Below are positions 42,886-52,632 of a DNA stretch of 64,000 nucleotides, in pieces; positions within the stretch are counted from its first letter, which is position 1, and each line of letters starts with the position of its first letter. This DNA is from Pseudarthrobacter sp. GA104 (GTDB lineage Bacteria > Actinomycetota > Actinomycetes > Actinomycetales > Micrococcaceae), in the NCBI RefSeq assembly GCF_009741265.1, contig NZ_WOWL01000001.1, positions 124,001 through 188,000 on the forward strand, given 5' to 3'. The notes beneath the pieces are model-generated. The model did not search any database. It was not told where the DNA came from and saw only the letters and a list, made by a program, of their open reading frames with translations. The translations under genes were made by a program, and so were the position numbers.

Positions 42886-45593
42886 GCGGCGGACAATCAG
42901 TCATCTTCGATGTTTCTCCGGTCCTACCGCGGCCGGAACCAGTCGACCCGGCCGCGGACCTTGCAGGCTTCCAGCACATGCTTGCCCAGGAAATCCGGGA
43001 CGATTGGCGGCCGGAGGAATGGGACAGCGAGGCCAGGGTCTTCACCGGAGTTCCTGGCCACTTGGGCACGCTCGTCAACCAGTGCAGGTTCCCTGGCTGC
43101 CATGGCCCCTCATTTACACGCCGCAGCGGGCTGTGCAACGTCTGCACCGGCCGCTACCTCCGGCACACCAGACGCCTCGGCGCCATGACCGCCGAGGCCT
43201 GGGTCGAAAGGGCAGTCCAGCTGCAGGACACCAACTGGGCATCCCGCGTCGTCCCGATCCTGTGTTCGGTGACGAACTGCACAAACCGTAGCAAGGGACT
43301 TGGTGTGCCCTTGATGACCCCGACGGAGGGGAACCCCAAACGATGGCACCAGCAAAAAGACCGGCTCCCTCCCCTGTGTCTGGGCCACCAACCACGCCAC
43401 ACAGTCGAAGACATCAAGGAATGGATCGCGTCCCAAGCCGCCAATCCGGTAGCAGCGCCAGAGTATTGCGCAGTTCCGTGGTGCGGCTACAAACGTCACC
43501 ACGCCAACCAGACGGGCATCTGCAGAATGCACGCCAAGCTGATCCACGACCCGAGTGAGCTTGCGCTGCATCTTGAACGCGAAGCTGTCGTCTCTCTGGA
43601 ACCTGACGGCTACCGGGAAATCCACGCGCCGCCGGCGAGAACCGACGGGTACGAACTCAACCTGGCCCCTCTACGCCGCCGGCACCCGGGACTGGCCACG
43701 GAACTGCTGTGGTCCCTTCAGCATCAGGACCGCATTGGCTTCCCGATCAACATCACCACGACCAAGGCCCTCATCAAGTCGGCGCTGGAATTCCCTCAGG
43801 CCACGAAGTCCTTCCTGAACGCCGACACCCACGCACTTGCTGAGGGCAATATGCTGTGTTCCGTAAATGCCTGGTCCATGTTCCGGGTGGTGCGGGCGAG
43901 GTTGCTGGAACGCTACGTCCCGTGGTCCACGGACGGTGATCTGCTGCAATCGGACCTCATCCCGTTCGGTCTGCTCATGACCTCTTCAAACAGATCCGGC
44001 TCCGCACGATCCATGGCTGCCCTGGATTTCCGCCCGATCCCTCTGGACTGGGCCCGGCACATGACCAAGCTCTGGATCCTGGAGCGGTCCACCACCGAAA
44101 CCTCCTCGACGACCCTCATCACTCACGTCGCAAGACTATGCACCGACTTCATCGTCCAATGCTCGGCGCGACGCCTTCCCGCGCCGACCAACGCATCCGG
44201 ACTGACCCGCGAGCATGGCAAGGTGCTCGCACATGCACTGGCCGGCCTGACGCGGCTCGACGGAAAACCCCTGACCAACGCCTACAAACGCTTTCTCGGG
44301 TCAACCGTGGCGGGCATGATCGACTACACCCGGAAGAACTCTGACCTGTTCGAACACACCACGCTCTCCTTCTCCCTCGACTACGACCTGCAAATCCCGC
44401 TAGAAGACGCCCCAGGGACAGACGCTGACGACGAGACCGGACGGGCAATCCCCGAACCCGTCATCGAGTACCTCTTCAAACAGTTACCCACGGCCCGTGT
44501 CGCCAGTCCGACCTCGGCCGCGGTCCCCAATGACGTCTATAAAGCAGCCTTCACCTGCTACATGACCCTGCTGCGCGACGCCGGGAGGCGGCCGAACGAG
44601 ACGGCAAGCCTCCGAAGGGAATGCCTGAGCTACGACAGGACCGGTCAAGCCACCCTGCTGTGGCACAACGACAAAGGCAGACGCAGGGGCAGGCGCCTCC
44701 CCATCTGGGCAGAAACCGCCCACGCCCTGGAGTCGTGGTTCATCATCCGCGACCGCCACATCGAGGCGATGCCTGCCGGGCAGCAGGACTGGCTGTTTCC
44801 CACGTTCCGCTCCCGCGCCCGGGACAAACACCTCAAAACGGCCTGGTTCAACCGCCGGCTCCGTGACTGGATCGATAACCGGCTCCCGGACCTGCCCGGC
44901 CCGGCAAACGGCCCCGGAACGGGGACTCCTTTCGGCAAAACCTCCGTCTTCGCCTATGCATTCCGCCACTCCTACTGCCAACGGCTGGCCGACGCAGGAG
45001 TCGCCCAGGAAACCCTCCGCCGCCTCATGGACCACCGATCCGCGGACACCACAGCCAGGTACTACACGGTGACCAACGCACGAAAACGTAAAGCCATCGA
45101 ATCCGTCAAAAGACTCTCCTTCGACACCCACGGCACCCACGCCCCCGTCGCTGAAGAGCTCTACTCAATGGCCGCCGTGGCCGTCCCGTTCGGCAACTGC
45201 ACCGAACCGACCAACATCAAAGCAGGAGGCAAGGCATGCCCCGCCCGCTTCCAATGCGGCGGCTGTACGTTCTTCAGATCGGATCCTTCCCACCTGCCTG
45301 ACCTCAAGGCGCATCTGGAACGCATGAAAGAAGACCTCGCGTGGCAGATCGCCCAGAACCTGCGCCCCTCGTTAATCACGGACACCAAGAATGAAATAGA
45401 AGCGTTCACGGGCCTTATCCAGGCACAGGAATCACGCCTTGCCGACCTGCCTTCCATCGAGCGGGAGTCACTGGCCGAGGCCTCCGCTGTGCTCCGCCGG
45501 GTCCGCGCCAGCGTCCCGACCGCCGTCGAGAAGCCCTTCATCCCGGTCGGAAGCCTCAGACTCAGGACCGATAACGGCAAGGAGATCGAGTGA
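42882..45593 (+). CDS. Large tyrosine recombinase, Tn554 TnpB-like, with tandem zinc-finger-like repeats
   Basis: The 903-residue protein is much longer than Tn554 TnpB (about 630). The N-terminus has three repeats of CX4C followed by CX2(C/H): Cys68/73/85/88, Cys128/133/166-His169 and Cys196/201/214-His217. The C-terminal catalytic domain has Arg near 569 (GRRPNETASL), YAFRH near 692-696 in which the first His of the HxxR box is Tyr, His718 (LMDHRS) and Tyr727 or 728. A further Cys cluster lies near 773-795. It overlaps its neighbours on both sides by 4 bases. Confidence 0.9.
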   Translation: MSGGQSVIFDVSPVLPRPEPVDPAADLAGFQHMLAQEIRDDWRPEEWDSEARVFTGVPGHLGTLVNQCRFPGCHGPSFTRRSGLCNVCTGRYLRHTRRLGAMTAEAWVERAVQLQDTNWASRVVPILCSVTNCTNRSKGLGVPLMTPTEGNPKRWHQQKDRLPPLCLGHQPRHTVEDIKEWIASQAANPVAAPEYCAVPWCGYKRHHANQTGICRMHAKLIHDPSELALHLEREAVVSLEPDGYREIHAPPARTDGYELNLAPLRRRHPGLATELLWSLQHQDRIGFPINITTTKALIKSALEFPQATKSFLNADTHALAEGNMLCSVNAWSMFRVVRARLLERYVPWSTDGDLLQSDLIPFGLLMTSSNRSGSARSMAALDFRPIPLDWARHMTKLWILERSTTETSSTTLITHVARLCTDFIVQCSARRLPAPTNASGLTREHGKVLAHALAGLTRLDGKPLTNAYKRFLGSTVAGMIDYTRKNSDLFEHTTLSFSLDYDLQIPLEDAPGTDADDETGRAIPEPVIEYLFKQLPTARVASPTSAAVPNDVYKAAFTCYMTLLRDAGRRPNETASLRRECLSYDRTGQATLLWHNDKGRRRGRRLPIWAETAHALESWFIIRDRHIEAMPAGQQDWLFPTFRSRARDKHLKTAWFNRRLRDWIDNRLPDLPGPANGPGTGTPFGKTSVFAYAFRHSYCQRLADAGVAQETLRRLMDHRSADTTARYYTVTNARKRKAIESVKRLSFDTHGTHAPVAEELYSMAAVAVPFGNCTEPTNIKAGGKACPARFQCGGCTFFRSDPSHLPDLKAHLERMKEDLAWQIAQNLRPSLITDTKNEIEAFTGLIQAQESRLADLPSIERESLAEASAVLRRVRASVPTAVEKPFIPVGSLRLRTDNGKEIE

Positions 45594-46177
45594 GCAAACA
45601 TCCGGGCAACGCGGCCGCCATGGTCCGGCAACGAAAGAAGGACAGCAATAACAAACGAGGTGCGGTTCTGGCAACCCTTGAGGCCATGGAACGTACGCGC
45701 AGCCCCATCACGGTAGCCGAGGTTGCACGCCTCGCCGGTGTCAGCCCGTGGCTCGTCCGACAGGAACCCCTCCTGGACGAGGTCAGGAAAGCACAGAAAC
45801 GACATGCCACGGGCTCCGTGACATCCCCGGAAACAACAAAATCAACGACGGGCTCGCTCCAAGTCGAACGTGATCTTCTGCGCCAGGAGAACCAACGGCT
45901 CAGGCACGAACTACAGAGGCACCAGCGACGCATCTCCGAACTGCTCGGGGACCAAATCGACGGCACGGACGCCCACTCCCAAAGCCTTCGCGTCCAGGAA
46001 CTGACAGATCAAAACGCCATCCTCTCCAAACAAACCAGCGAGAGAACCCAAGAGCTTCATCACGCTCAGCAGCAAGTCGCAGCACTCTCATCAGACCTGC
46101 AAGCAGCCCACAGCGTTAACCGTTCCCTGATGACCGAACTAAACCGCCCAGAACGAACCCGCCCCGGCCGAACTTAA
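45590..46177 (+). CDS. Tn554 TnpC-like accessory protein (DUF6262-type), coiled coil
   Basis: GTG 45590 overlaps the TnpB stop (GTGA), with GGAG upstream. The 195-residue protein has a helix-turn-helix-like segment (PITVAEVARLAGVSPWLVRQ, about 37-56), followed by a long charged coiled coil (about 80-175). In Tn554, TnpC influences orientation and efficiency of transposition. It is the last gene of the trio; the right end of the element is not recognisable downstream. Confidence 0.85.
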   Translation: MSKHPGNAAAMVRQRKKDSNNKRGAVLATLEAMERTRSPITVAEVARLAGVSPWLVRQEPLLDEVRKAQKRHATGSVTSPETTKSTTGSLQVERDLLRQENQRLRHELQRHQRRISELLGDQIDGTDAHSQSLRVQELTDQNAILSKQTSERTQELHHAQQQVAALSSDLQAAHSVNRSLMTELNRPERTRPGRT

Positions 46178-46355
46178 ACTTCAGTCTTACAGCTTCGGTT
46201 GCAGCTACCTCTTCTGGTCTGGACTCGGGCCGAGGGAACAAGCTGTCCTGTCGCGCTCCGGCTCCCATTCGTCAGTAACTGGCCGGGCCCACGAAGGCAC
46301 AGACAAGATATTCCCGGGAGGGAGGGCCTGCCGTTACAAGCTGTAGCACGGTCTC

Positions 46356-47054
46356 CTAGACGAGCGGTTCAGCAGCCACCCTGAGCTCGCGAAGTTCGTC
46401 CTCCACCGCACGGGCCGGCCAGTGGTCATGCGTCAGGTCCTGAATCCGGTTCCGATCGGCTGCCGGGAATAGCTTCTCAAGCAAGCGCGCTGCGTGCAGG
46501 AGTGCGATCAGCGCCCGGTTCCTGGGATCTGTTTCCGCGCGGGCAGTTTCTGAAGGCTCCAACTGCTCGGCACGGGAACCGGACGCCGATTCGGCGCGGC
46601 CACCGCTCAGCGCCGACTCGATCCTCTTCAGGAGCGCCGCTTCTGGAGTATGGTCCTTCTCCGGGTACCGCACGCTCTTGAACACGCCGAGGTGCTTTTC
46701 GCCGACTTGATCCAGGATGCCTCGGGAGGCCATGCTCTCGTAGACGCGCTGCACCTCGGCACGGCCCTCGAGCATGGAGACCCACTTTTTAGGTGGGTGC
46801 GGACGGGATTTGTGGCGGATGATCTCCAGTTCGTGCTGGAGGTGTGTTTGTGGCTCTGTACCGGTGGCCCGGACATTCTTGCCCTGCAGTTCGATTGCGC
46901 CAAGCAGGTCCAGTTCGGCCAGGATTGCCCCCGCCACCGTGGTCCTGAGTACGTAAGACGGCAGCTCCGGTTCGCCGTCGATATCGTTCGTTGCCAGCAG
47001 GAGGAACGCCTGTGGAAGGCTCAGCTCTCCGCCATTAGCTGTTTGAGGATCCAT
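46356..47054 (-). CDS. GPP34 (GOLPH3/VPS74-like) family protein
   Basis: The 232-residue protein begins ELSLPQAFLLLATNDIDGEP and continues LPSYVLRTTVAGAILAELDLLGAIELQGK, the hallmark of GPP34 proteins. These bind phosphoinositides in eukaryotes; actinobacterial members are uncharacterised, some linked to membrane traffic or lipid binding. It is convergent with the recombinase trio and probably belongs to the stable chromosome. Confidence 0.85.
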   Translation of the reverse strand: MDPQTANGGELSLPQAFLLLATNDIDGEPELPSYVLRTTVAGAILAELDLLGAIELQGKNVRATGTEPQTHLQHELEIIRHKSRPHPPKKWVSMLEGRAEVQRVYESMASRGILDQVGEKHLGVFKSVRYPEKDHTPEAALLKRIESALSGGRAESASGSRAEQLEPSETARAETDPRNRALIALLHAARLLEKLFPAADRNRIQDLTHDHWPARAVEDELRELRVAAEPLV

Positions 47055-47273
47055 AAGATCATGGTGCTCCCGTCAGGGTTCCGTCACAACCAGTCGCGTT
47101 GATTCATAGAAGATGACTGGCTAGACGCGTGTCTGCCGTCCCGGCGCGGGGTGCGGCCACGGCAACGCGGATAGATCCCCTGTCCGTGCTGCCGTGGCTG
47201 TTGCCATAACTGCCCTAGTTACGGTCAGGCGGTCATTTCGTGGCGAAGGTATTGGAAAGCCGGAGCAAGGTGT

Positions 47274-47612
47274 CTACGACGCCTTGTCCGTCACTGCAGT
47301 TCTGACGCGGTAGCGGTGCCGTCCATGGCCGGCGTTCCTGCGTGCCCGATGTCCGCTCCCGTCCTGAAGTGCTAGCGATGTCATCCGGTAGGAGCGCTGA
47401 CCCTCAAGCTTTCTGGGCTCGACCCACACCTCGTGTCCTTCAGCGGCTTCGATCAGAACACGGCCGGTGAGCCCGTCGGCGGCGATCCAGAGCGCCGAGG
47501 AATCGGGCATGACATCCTCAACGAGTCCTTCCCGAACGACCGTGCCGTTTTTCCGGACTTCCACGAGGGCGCCGAGAAGGGTGTGCCAGAGGTCATGGCG
47601 GTAGAAAGTCAT
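47274..47612 (-). CDS. Hypothetical protein
   Basis: A 112-residue frame with AAAGG 7 bases before the ATG. The first 75 residues (MTFYRHDLWHTLLGALVEVR, then DSSALWIAADGLTGRVLIEA) look like a small beta-rich domain, and the tail is rich in Arg and His. No family recognised. It lies about 65 bases after the lutC stop on the same strand, so it could be read through from the lactate operon. Confidence 0.55.
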   Translation of the reverse strand: MTFYRHDLWHTLLGALVEVRKNGTVVREGLVEDVMPDSSALWIAADGLTGRVLIEAAEGHEVWVEPRKLEGQRSYRMTSLALQDGSGHRARRNAGHGRHRYRVRTAVTDKAS

Positions 47613-47677
47613 GCGGGTACCTTTCGTTCAACTGCGGAGGGGAACGGAAACTGCGTTGGTGCCTTTCGGCCCGGATC

Positions 47678-48310
47678 CTACCGGGCGATAATGACGTCGA
47701 GCTTGCGGGGGCCGTGGACTCCCTCGACGCGTTCAAGTTCGATGTCGCTGGTGGCACTCGGGCCGCTGATCATGGTCAGGGGCCGAGTGCCGTCGATCCG
47801 GCGCAGCGCTTCGGGCAGGATCCCGGTTATATCAGTGGTTTTGACGATGCAGATGTGGTGGTCCGGGACCAGGGTGATCGCGCGGCGGCCCTGGTTGGGG
47901 CTGCCGTCCAGGATGATGGTCCCGGTCTCGGCGACGGCGACGGCGCTGCCGGTCACGACGGCGTCGATGCCGTCGAGCTCGGCGACGGACAGCGGCGCTG
48001 CGGCCGAGTCCTGGCGGCGCCGGCTGTCGTGTTCGAGTTCGAGTCCTGTGAGCCAGCCGGCGTCGAGCCCTGTGGGCACGACGTAGCTGCCGGCGTCGGC
48101 GAGGAGTTCCGCGATCCGCGCCGGGACCTCTGCGTTGTCCACGACCGAGACCTGTGCTTTGTAGTCGATCAGGCGGTCCACCAGCAGCTCGATCAGTGCC
48201 TCCTCATCCAGCTGGGATGCCGCCCGGTACTCCCGCGGGATCTCGGGCGCCACGGGGCTGTCTTTCAGGGCGGTGCGGATCCGCTCGAGGATTTCTTCGC
48301 GTGCGCTCAT
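47678..48310 (-). CDS. lutC: Lactate utilization protein LutC
   Basis: The ATG at 48310 overlaps the lutB stop by 4 bases, giving 210 residues (MSAREEILERIRTALKDSPV). The LUD domain with VTGSAVAVAETGTIIL and LVPDHHICIVKTTDI is characteristic of LutC/YkgG. It works with LutA and LutB to oxidise L-lactate to pyruvate. It is the last of three overlapping genes. Confidence 0.92.
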   Translation of the reverse strand: MSAREEILERIRTALKDSPVAPEIPREYRAASQLDEEALIELLVDRLIDYKAQVSVVDNAEVPARIAELLADAGSYVVPTGLDAGWLTGLELEHDSRRRQDSAAAPLSVAELDGIDAVVTGSAVAVAETGTIILDGSPNQGRRAITLVPDHHICIVKTTDITGILPEALRRIDGTRPLTMISGPSATSDIELERVEGVHGPRKLDVIIAR

Positions 48311-49833
48311 GGCTGGTTTTCCTGATCTTGGGACGCGGCGGGGGCAGCGTCTGGCTCTGGTGTCCGGTGTTCCTTTTTCCACCAGTCCCGGAAGGACTGC
48401 GAGGGGGGTGCCGGGATGTCGCGGCTTTGGGTCCAGCCGGCGGCGATGCCGGGCAGCTTGGTGATCTTCTTGTCCGGGCCGGCGGCCAGGCGTCCCAGCG
48501 GCAGCCCCTTTTCGAGAAGGCCGAGACGTTTTCCTGAGGACAGCGCCCAGGAGGCGGCGTTCATGCCGACATCCATCTGGGTGGGGATCTTCTTCTTGCC
48601 GCGTTTGCTGTCCACATCGACGCTGCGCAGGTGCACCAGGATGTCGGGGATGTTGATCTTTACCGGGCAGGCGTCATAGCAGGCCCCGCAGAGTGAGGAC
48701 GCGTAGGGCAGCGAGTTGTTCTCCTCGGCCTGGATGCCGGTCATCAGCGGTGAGAGAATCGCCCCGATAGGCCCGGGGTAGGTGGAGCCGTAGGCGTGGC
48801 CGCCCGTGCGCTCATAAACCGGGCAGACGTTCATGCAGGCGCTGCAGCGGATGCAGTGCAGCGCGGACCGGCCCATTTCATCTGCCAGCGCGGCGCTGCG
48901 GCCGTTATCCAAAAGCACCAGGTGCACGTTCTGCGGCCCGTCGCCTCCGGTGACGCCGGTCCAGAGCGAGGTATAGGGGTTCATCCGTTCCCCGGTGGAG
49001 GAACGCGGCAGCAGCTGCATGAACACTTCAAGGTCCTGCCAGGTGGGGAGAAGCTTCTCCACGCCCATCACCGTAATCAGTGTCTCGGGCAGTGTCAGAC
49101 ACATCCGGCCGTTACCTTCAGATTCAACAACAGCGAGGGTGCCCGAATCTGCCAGTGCGAAGTTGGCCCCGGAAACGGCGACCTTGGCGGTAAGGAACTT
49201 CCGGCGCAGGTGCGCCCTGGCGGCACCGGCGAGGCGGGCCGGTTCGTTGGTCAGATCAGGGTCCACGCCCTCCATTTCGCGCAGGAAAATGTCCCGGACC
49301 TGGCTGCGGTTCTTATGGATCGCCGGGACCAGAATGTGGCTGGGCTTGTCATGGTCCAGCTGGACGATCAGCTCGGCGAGGTCGGTCTCGAACGCTGCGA
49401 TGCCCTGCTCTTCGAGGTACTCGTTCAGGCCGATTTCCTGCGTGGCCATGGACTTGATCTTGACCACTTCAGTTTCACCGGTCTCCCGGATCAGCCCGGC
49501 CACGATCTCGTTGGCCTCCGTGGCGTCGCGGGCCCAGTGAATGACGCCGCCGCGGGCCGTGAAGGTCTTCTCGAACTGTTCCAAGAGCTCGGGCAGCCGT
49601 GCCATCACAGATTCCTTGATCGCGGAACCGGCATCGCGCAGCTGTTCCCAGTCCGGCAGTTCGGAGACCACAGCGATCCGCTTGTCACGGATGGTGTGGG
49701 TGGCGTGGCCGAGGTTGGCCCGGAGCTGGGCGTTCCCGAGTTCGCGGTGGGCGGCCTTCGGGAAGGACTCGGAGGCGTGCAGGTTGCCCGTGCCATAGAC
49801 AGGTATGGAGGGCATGCCGAGGTAAGTGCTCAT
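48307..49833 (-). CDS. lutB: Iron-sulfur lactate utilization protein LutB
   Basis: The ATG at 49833 overlaps the lutA stop by 4 bases, giving 508 residues. A LUD domain (SGANFALADSGTLAVVESEG) is followed by two 4Fe-4S clusters: CIRCSACMNVCP near residue 326 and CGACYDACP near 381. Length and order match LutB/YkgF. It is the electron-transfer subunit of the L-lactate oxidising complex. Confidence 0.94.
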   Translation of the reverse strand: MSTYLGMPSIPVYGTGNLHASESFPKAAHRELGNAQLRANLGHATHTIRDKRIAVVSELPDWEQLRDAGSAIKESVMARLPELLEQFEKTFTARGGVIHWARDATEANEIVAGLIRETGETEVVKIKSMATQEIGLNEYLEEQGIAAFETDLAELIVQLDHDKPSHILVPAIHKNRSQVRDIFLREMEGVDPDLTNEPARLAGAARAHLRRKFLTAKVAVSGANFALADSGTLAVVESEGNGRMCLTLPETLITVMGVEKLLPTWQDLEVFMQLLPRSSTGERMNPYTSLWTGVTGGDGPQNVHLVLLDNGRSAALADEMGRSALHCIRCSACMNVCPVYERTGGHAYGSTYPGPIGAILSPLMTGIQAEENNSLPYASSLCGACYDACPVKINIPDILVHLRSVDVDSKRGKKKIPTQMDVGMNAASWALSSGKRLGLLEKGLPLGRLAAGPDKKITKLPGIAAGWTQSRDIPAPPSQSFRDWWKKEHRTPEPDAAPAASQDQENQP

Positions 49834-50633
49834 CGCGTGGCCTTTCCGGTGGAGATGCGCACTTCGCCGGTGACGGACGCGGGCTCCTCGAGGGTGCTGG
49901 CAAGGATTTCGGCCAGGTGCAGGGTGGTGATGTCGCTGCCCTGGCGGGAGAGGCCGCCGCCGATGTGCATGAGGCAGGACGCGTCCCCTCCGGCGCACAG
50001 GCTTGCCCCTGTTGCCGTGATATTCGCCGTCTTGTCCTCAAGCATGGCGGAGGAGACGTCGGCGTTCTTCATCGAGAACGTGCCGCCGAAGCCACAGCAC
50101 TGGTCAGCTTCCGGCAGTTCGGCCATGTCGATCCCTGCGACACTGCCCAGCAACCGCGCCTGCCGGTCCCCGAGCCGGAGCAGGCGCATGCCATGGCAGC
50201 TCGGGTGGTAGGTGACGCGGTGCGGGAAGTAGGAACCGAGCTGCGCGCCAGCATCGGTCACGCCGAGAACGTCCACGAGCAGTTCGGAGAGCTCATAGGT
50301 TTTGGCACCGACTGCGGTGGCACGTGTTTCCAGATCCTTGTCGCCGCACGAGCGGGCGACCATGGGGTGCTGGTGCTTCACGGAGGCGACGCAGGAACCG
50401 GACGGTGCGACGGCGACGTCGTAGTCCTCGGTGTCGAAGGCGGCGACGTGGTTGGCGATCACGGGGACAGCTTCCTTGAGGTAGCCGCTGTTGACGTGCA
50501 TCTGCCCGCAGCAGGCCTGGCCGGACGGGAACACAACTTCGTGTCCCAGCCGTTCCAGGATTTTCACGGTGGCACGCGCTGTGGCGGGGTACATCGCATC
50601 CACGATGCACGTAGCGAACAAAGCGATTCGCAT
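49830..50633 (-). CDS. lutA: Lactate utilization protein LutA
   Basis: The ATG at 50633 follows AAAGG, giving 267 residues (MRIALFATCIVDAMYPATAR). Two cysteine-rich CCG domains are present (GQACCGQMH and DQCCGFGGTFS), as in LutA/YkgE. It is the first gene of lutABC, divergent from the lactate permease gene, with GntR-type operators between. Confidence 0.94.
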   Translation of the reverse strand: MRIALFATCIVDAMYPATARATVKILERLGHEVVFPSGQACCGQMHVNSGYLKEAVPVIANHVAAFDTEDYDVAVAPSGSCVASVKHQHPMVARSCGDKDLETRATAVGAKTYELSELLVDVLGVTDAGAQLGSYFPHRVTYHPSCHGMRLLRLGDRQARLLGSVAGIDMAELPEADQCCGFGGTFSMKNADVSSAMLEDKTANITATGASLCAGGDASCLMHIGGGLSRQGSDITTLHLAEILASTLEEPASVTGEVRISTGKATR

Positions 50634-50659
50634 GGCAGCCTTTCGGGCTAAGGGGTTTG

Positions 50660-50783
50660 TGGTCTGACCATAGTAGATCACGTGACCGACGCCACTGGCA
50701 ACCGGCGAATCCAAGTGAAGCCGCTCACACTTTCAGGAAAATTTACGCTACACTCTGATGGTCCGACCACAGAGGTCTGACCA
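50660..50783. promoter_or_regulatory. Three GntR/LldR-type operators between lutABC and lldP
   Basis: TGGTCTGACCA at 50660-50670, TGGTCCGACCA at 50759-50769 and aGGTCTGACCA at 50773-50783 share the palindromic TGGTC-N-GACCA form bound by FadR-type GntR lactate regulators. One lies near lutA, two near lldP. The regulator encoded at 52633 is the likely binder. Confidence 0.8.
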
Positions 50784-50818
50784 TATCCCCTGTCACCCCC
50801 TCAATGTGGAGGAACTCC

Positions 50819-52558
50819 GTGGACCAGTTCACACCCAGCACCGACCCGGTGCTCAACAGCGTCATGTGGTCGGCCATCGTCGCCCTGCTGCCGCTACTGA
50901 CGTTCTTCATCCTGCTCGCCGTCGTCAAGACCAGAGCCCATGTCGCCGGGGCCTTCGCCCTGCTGATGGCCCTGCTCGTTGGCATCGTGGCATTCCAGAT
51001 GCCAGCCGGCCTTGCACTGCTCTCCGCGACCCAGGGCGGCGTCTTCGGCGCCTTCCCTGTCCTGTGGATCGTCATCATGGCCGTCTGGCTCTACCAGGTC
51101 ACTGTCCTCAGCGGACGCTTCGAGGACCTCCGCCGCGTCTTCGACGTGATCGGTAAAGGCGACGTCCGGCTCCAGGCTGTCCTGATCGCCTTCTGCTTCG
51201 GCGGCCTGCTCGAAGCCCTCGCCGGATTCGGCGCACCTGTCGCGATCACCGCCACCATGCTCCTCGCCCTCGGACTGCCGCCGCTGCGCGCCGCGGCAGC
51301 CGTCCTGGTCGCCAACACCGCCCCGGTCGCTTTCGGCGCCATGGCCATCCCCATCACCACCGCCGCGGGACTCACCGGACTCCACGCCACGGACATCGCC
51401 TCGATCGTCGGGCGCCAGGCACCGCTGCTGGCCACCATCGTGCCGCTGATCCTGCTCTTCATCCTCGATGGCCGCAAGGGCCTGAAAGACTGCTGGCCCG
51501 CCGCACTCGCCGTCGGCTTCGCCTTCGCCATCGCGCAGTTCCTGTGCTCGAACTACTTCTCCTACGAACTCACCGACATCGTCGCATCCCTCGCCGGCCT
51601 CGGCGCTGCCGTACTGTTCTTCCGCGTCTGGACCCCGAAGGGCAGCTCCGAAGCACGCGACCGCCTCGGTGTGGCCGCCGCAGCCGTTGAAAAGGAATCC
51701 GCCATCACAGGCGGCGGCTCACACCGGGCCACCACCCTCACCAGCACCCCCGACACCGCAGCGGACCGCCTGACCCCGATGCGGACCTGGCTCGCCCTGT
51801 TCCCCTACTTCCTGGTCATCGTCGTCTTCGGCATCGCCAAACTCTGGAAACTCGGTGTAAACGTCCCCGCGTTCCTGGCCTCCACCGACATCAAGATCCC
51901 GTGGCCGATCCTGCACGACGCACTCGTTGACGCAGCAGGCAAGCCCGTCTCCTCCACCATCTACTCCTTCCAATGGCTCTCCACCCCCGGCACCCTTCTC
52001 CTGCTCACCGGCCTGATCGTCGCCGCCGTGTACTCCAAGTACAACGAAAACGGCCGCTACAACATCACCGTCGGCAACGCCGTGAAAGAAATCTGGAACA
52101 CCATCTACCGGATGCGCTGGGCAGGCCTGACCATCATCACCGTCCTGGCACTGGCCTACGTCATGAACTTCTCCGGACAGACCATTTCCATCGGCACCTG
52201 GCTGGCCGGCACCGGAACCTTCTTCGCCTTCCTCTCACCCGTCCTCGGCTGGATCGGCACGGCCGTCACCGGCTCCGACACCTCCGCGAATGCCCTGTTC
52301 GCCAAGCTGCAGCAGACCGCCGGCATGAAAGCAGGAATCGATCCGAACCTTCTCGTGGCCGGCAATACCTCCGGTGGTGTTGTGGGCAAGCTGATCAGCC
52401 CACAGAACCTCGCCATCGCGGCGTCCGCGGTCAACCTTGAAGGCAAGGAATCGGTGATCCTGCGTAAAGTAGTCGGGTGGAGCGTGGCGCTGCTGCTGGT
52501 GCTGTGCACCCTCTCCTACCTCCAGTCCACTCCCATCCTCGGCTGGATGCTGCCTTAG
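50819..52558 (+). CDS. lldP: L-lactate permease LldP
   Basis: GTG 50819 with GGAGGA upstream gives 579 residues; an ATG at 50804 lies before the ribosome binding site. The protein has about 12-14 hydrophobic segments and the family motifs GGLLEALAGFGAPVAITATM and GSDTSANALFAKLQ. It is a proton-linked lactate/glycolate importer that feeds LutABC. Confidence 0.93.
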   Translation: MDQFTPSTDPVLNSVMWSAIVALLPLLTFFILLAVVKTRAHVAGAFALLMALLVGIVAFQMPAGLALLSATQGGVFGAFPVLWIVIMAVWLYQVTVLSGRFEDLRRVFDVIGKGDVRLQAVLIAFCFGGLLEALAGFGAPVAITATMLLALGLPPLRAAAAVLVANTAPVAFGAMAIPITTAAGLTGLHATDIASIVGRQAPLLATIVPLILLFILDGRKGLKDCWPAALAVGFAFAIAQFLCSNYFSYELTDIVASLAGLGAAVLFFRVWTPKGSSEARDRLGVAAAAVEKESAITGGGSHRATTLTSTPDTAADRLTPMRTWLALFPYFLVIVVFGIAKLWKLGVNVPAFLASTDIKIPWPILHDALVDAAGKPVSSTIYSFQWLSTPGTLLLLTGLIVAAVYSKYNENGRYNITVGNAVKEIWNTIYRMRWAGLTIITVLALAYVMNFSGQTISIGTWLAGTGTFFAFLSPVLGWIGTAVTGSDTSANALFAKLQQTAGMKAGIDPNLLVAGNTSGGVVGKLISPQNLAIAASAVNLEGKESVILRKVVGWSVALLLVLCTLSYLQSTPILGWMLP

Positions 52559-52632
52559 CGTCCAGCCTACTCAAGACGCAGTGTGCGGGCCGCCCCCTGG
52601 CCCGCACACTGCCCGCCCGTAAGGAACCGCCC

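Noticed and set aside
48796..50211. A 471-codon plus-strand frame
   Set aside because: Antisense to lutB and lutA, which have clear iron-sulfur motifs and overlapping starts.
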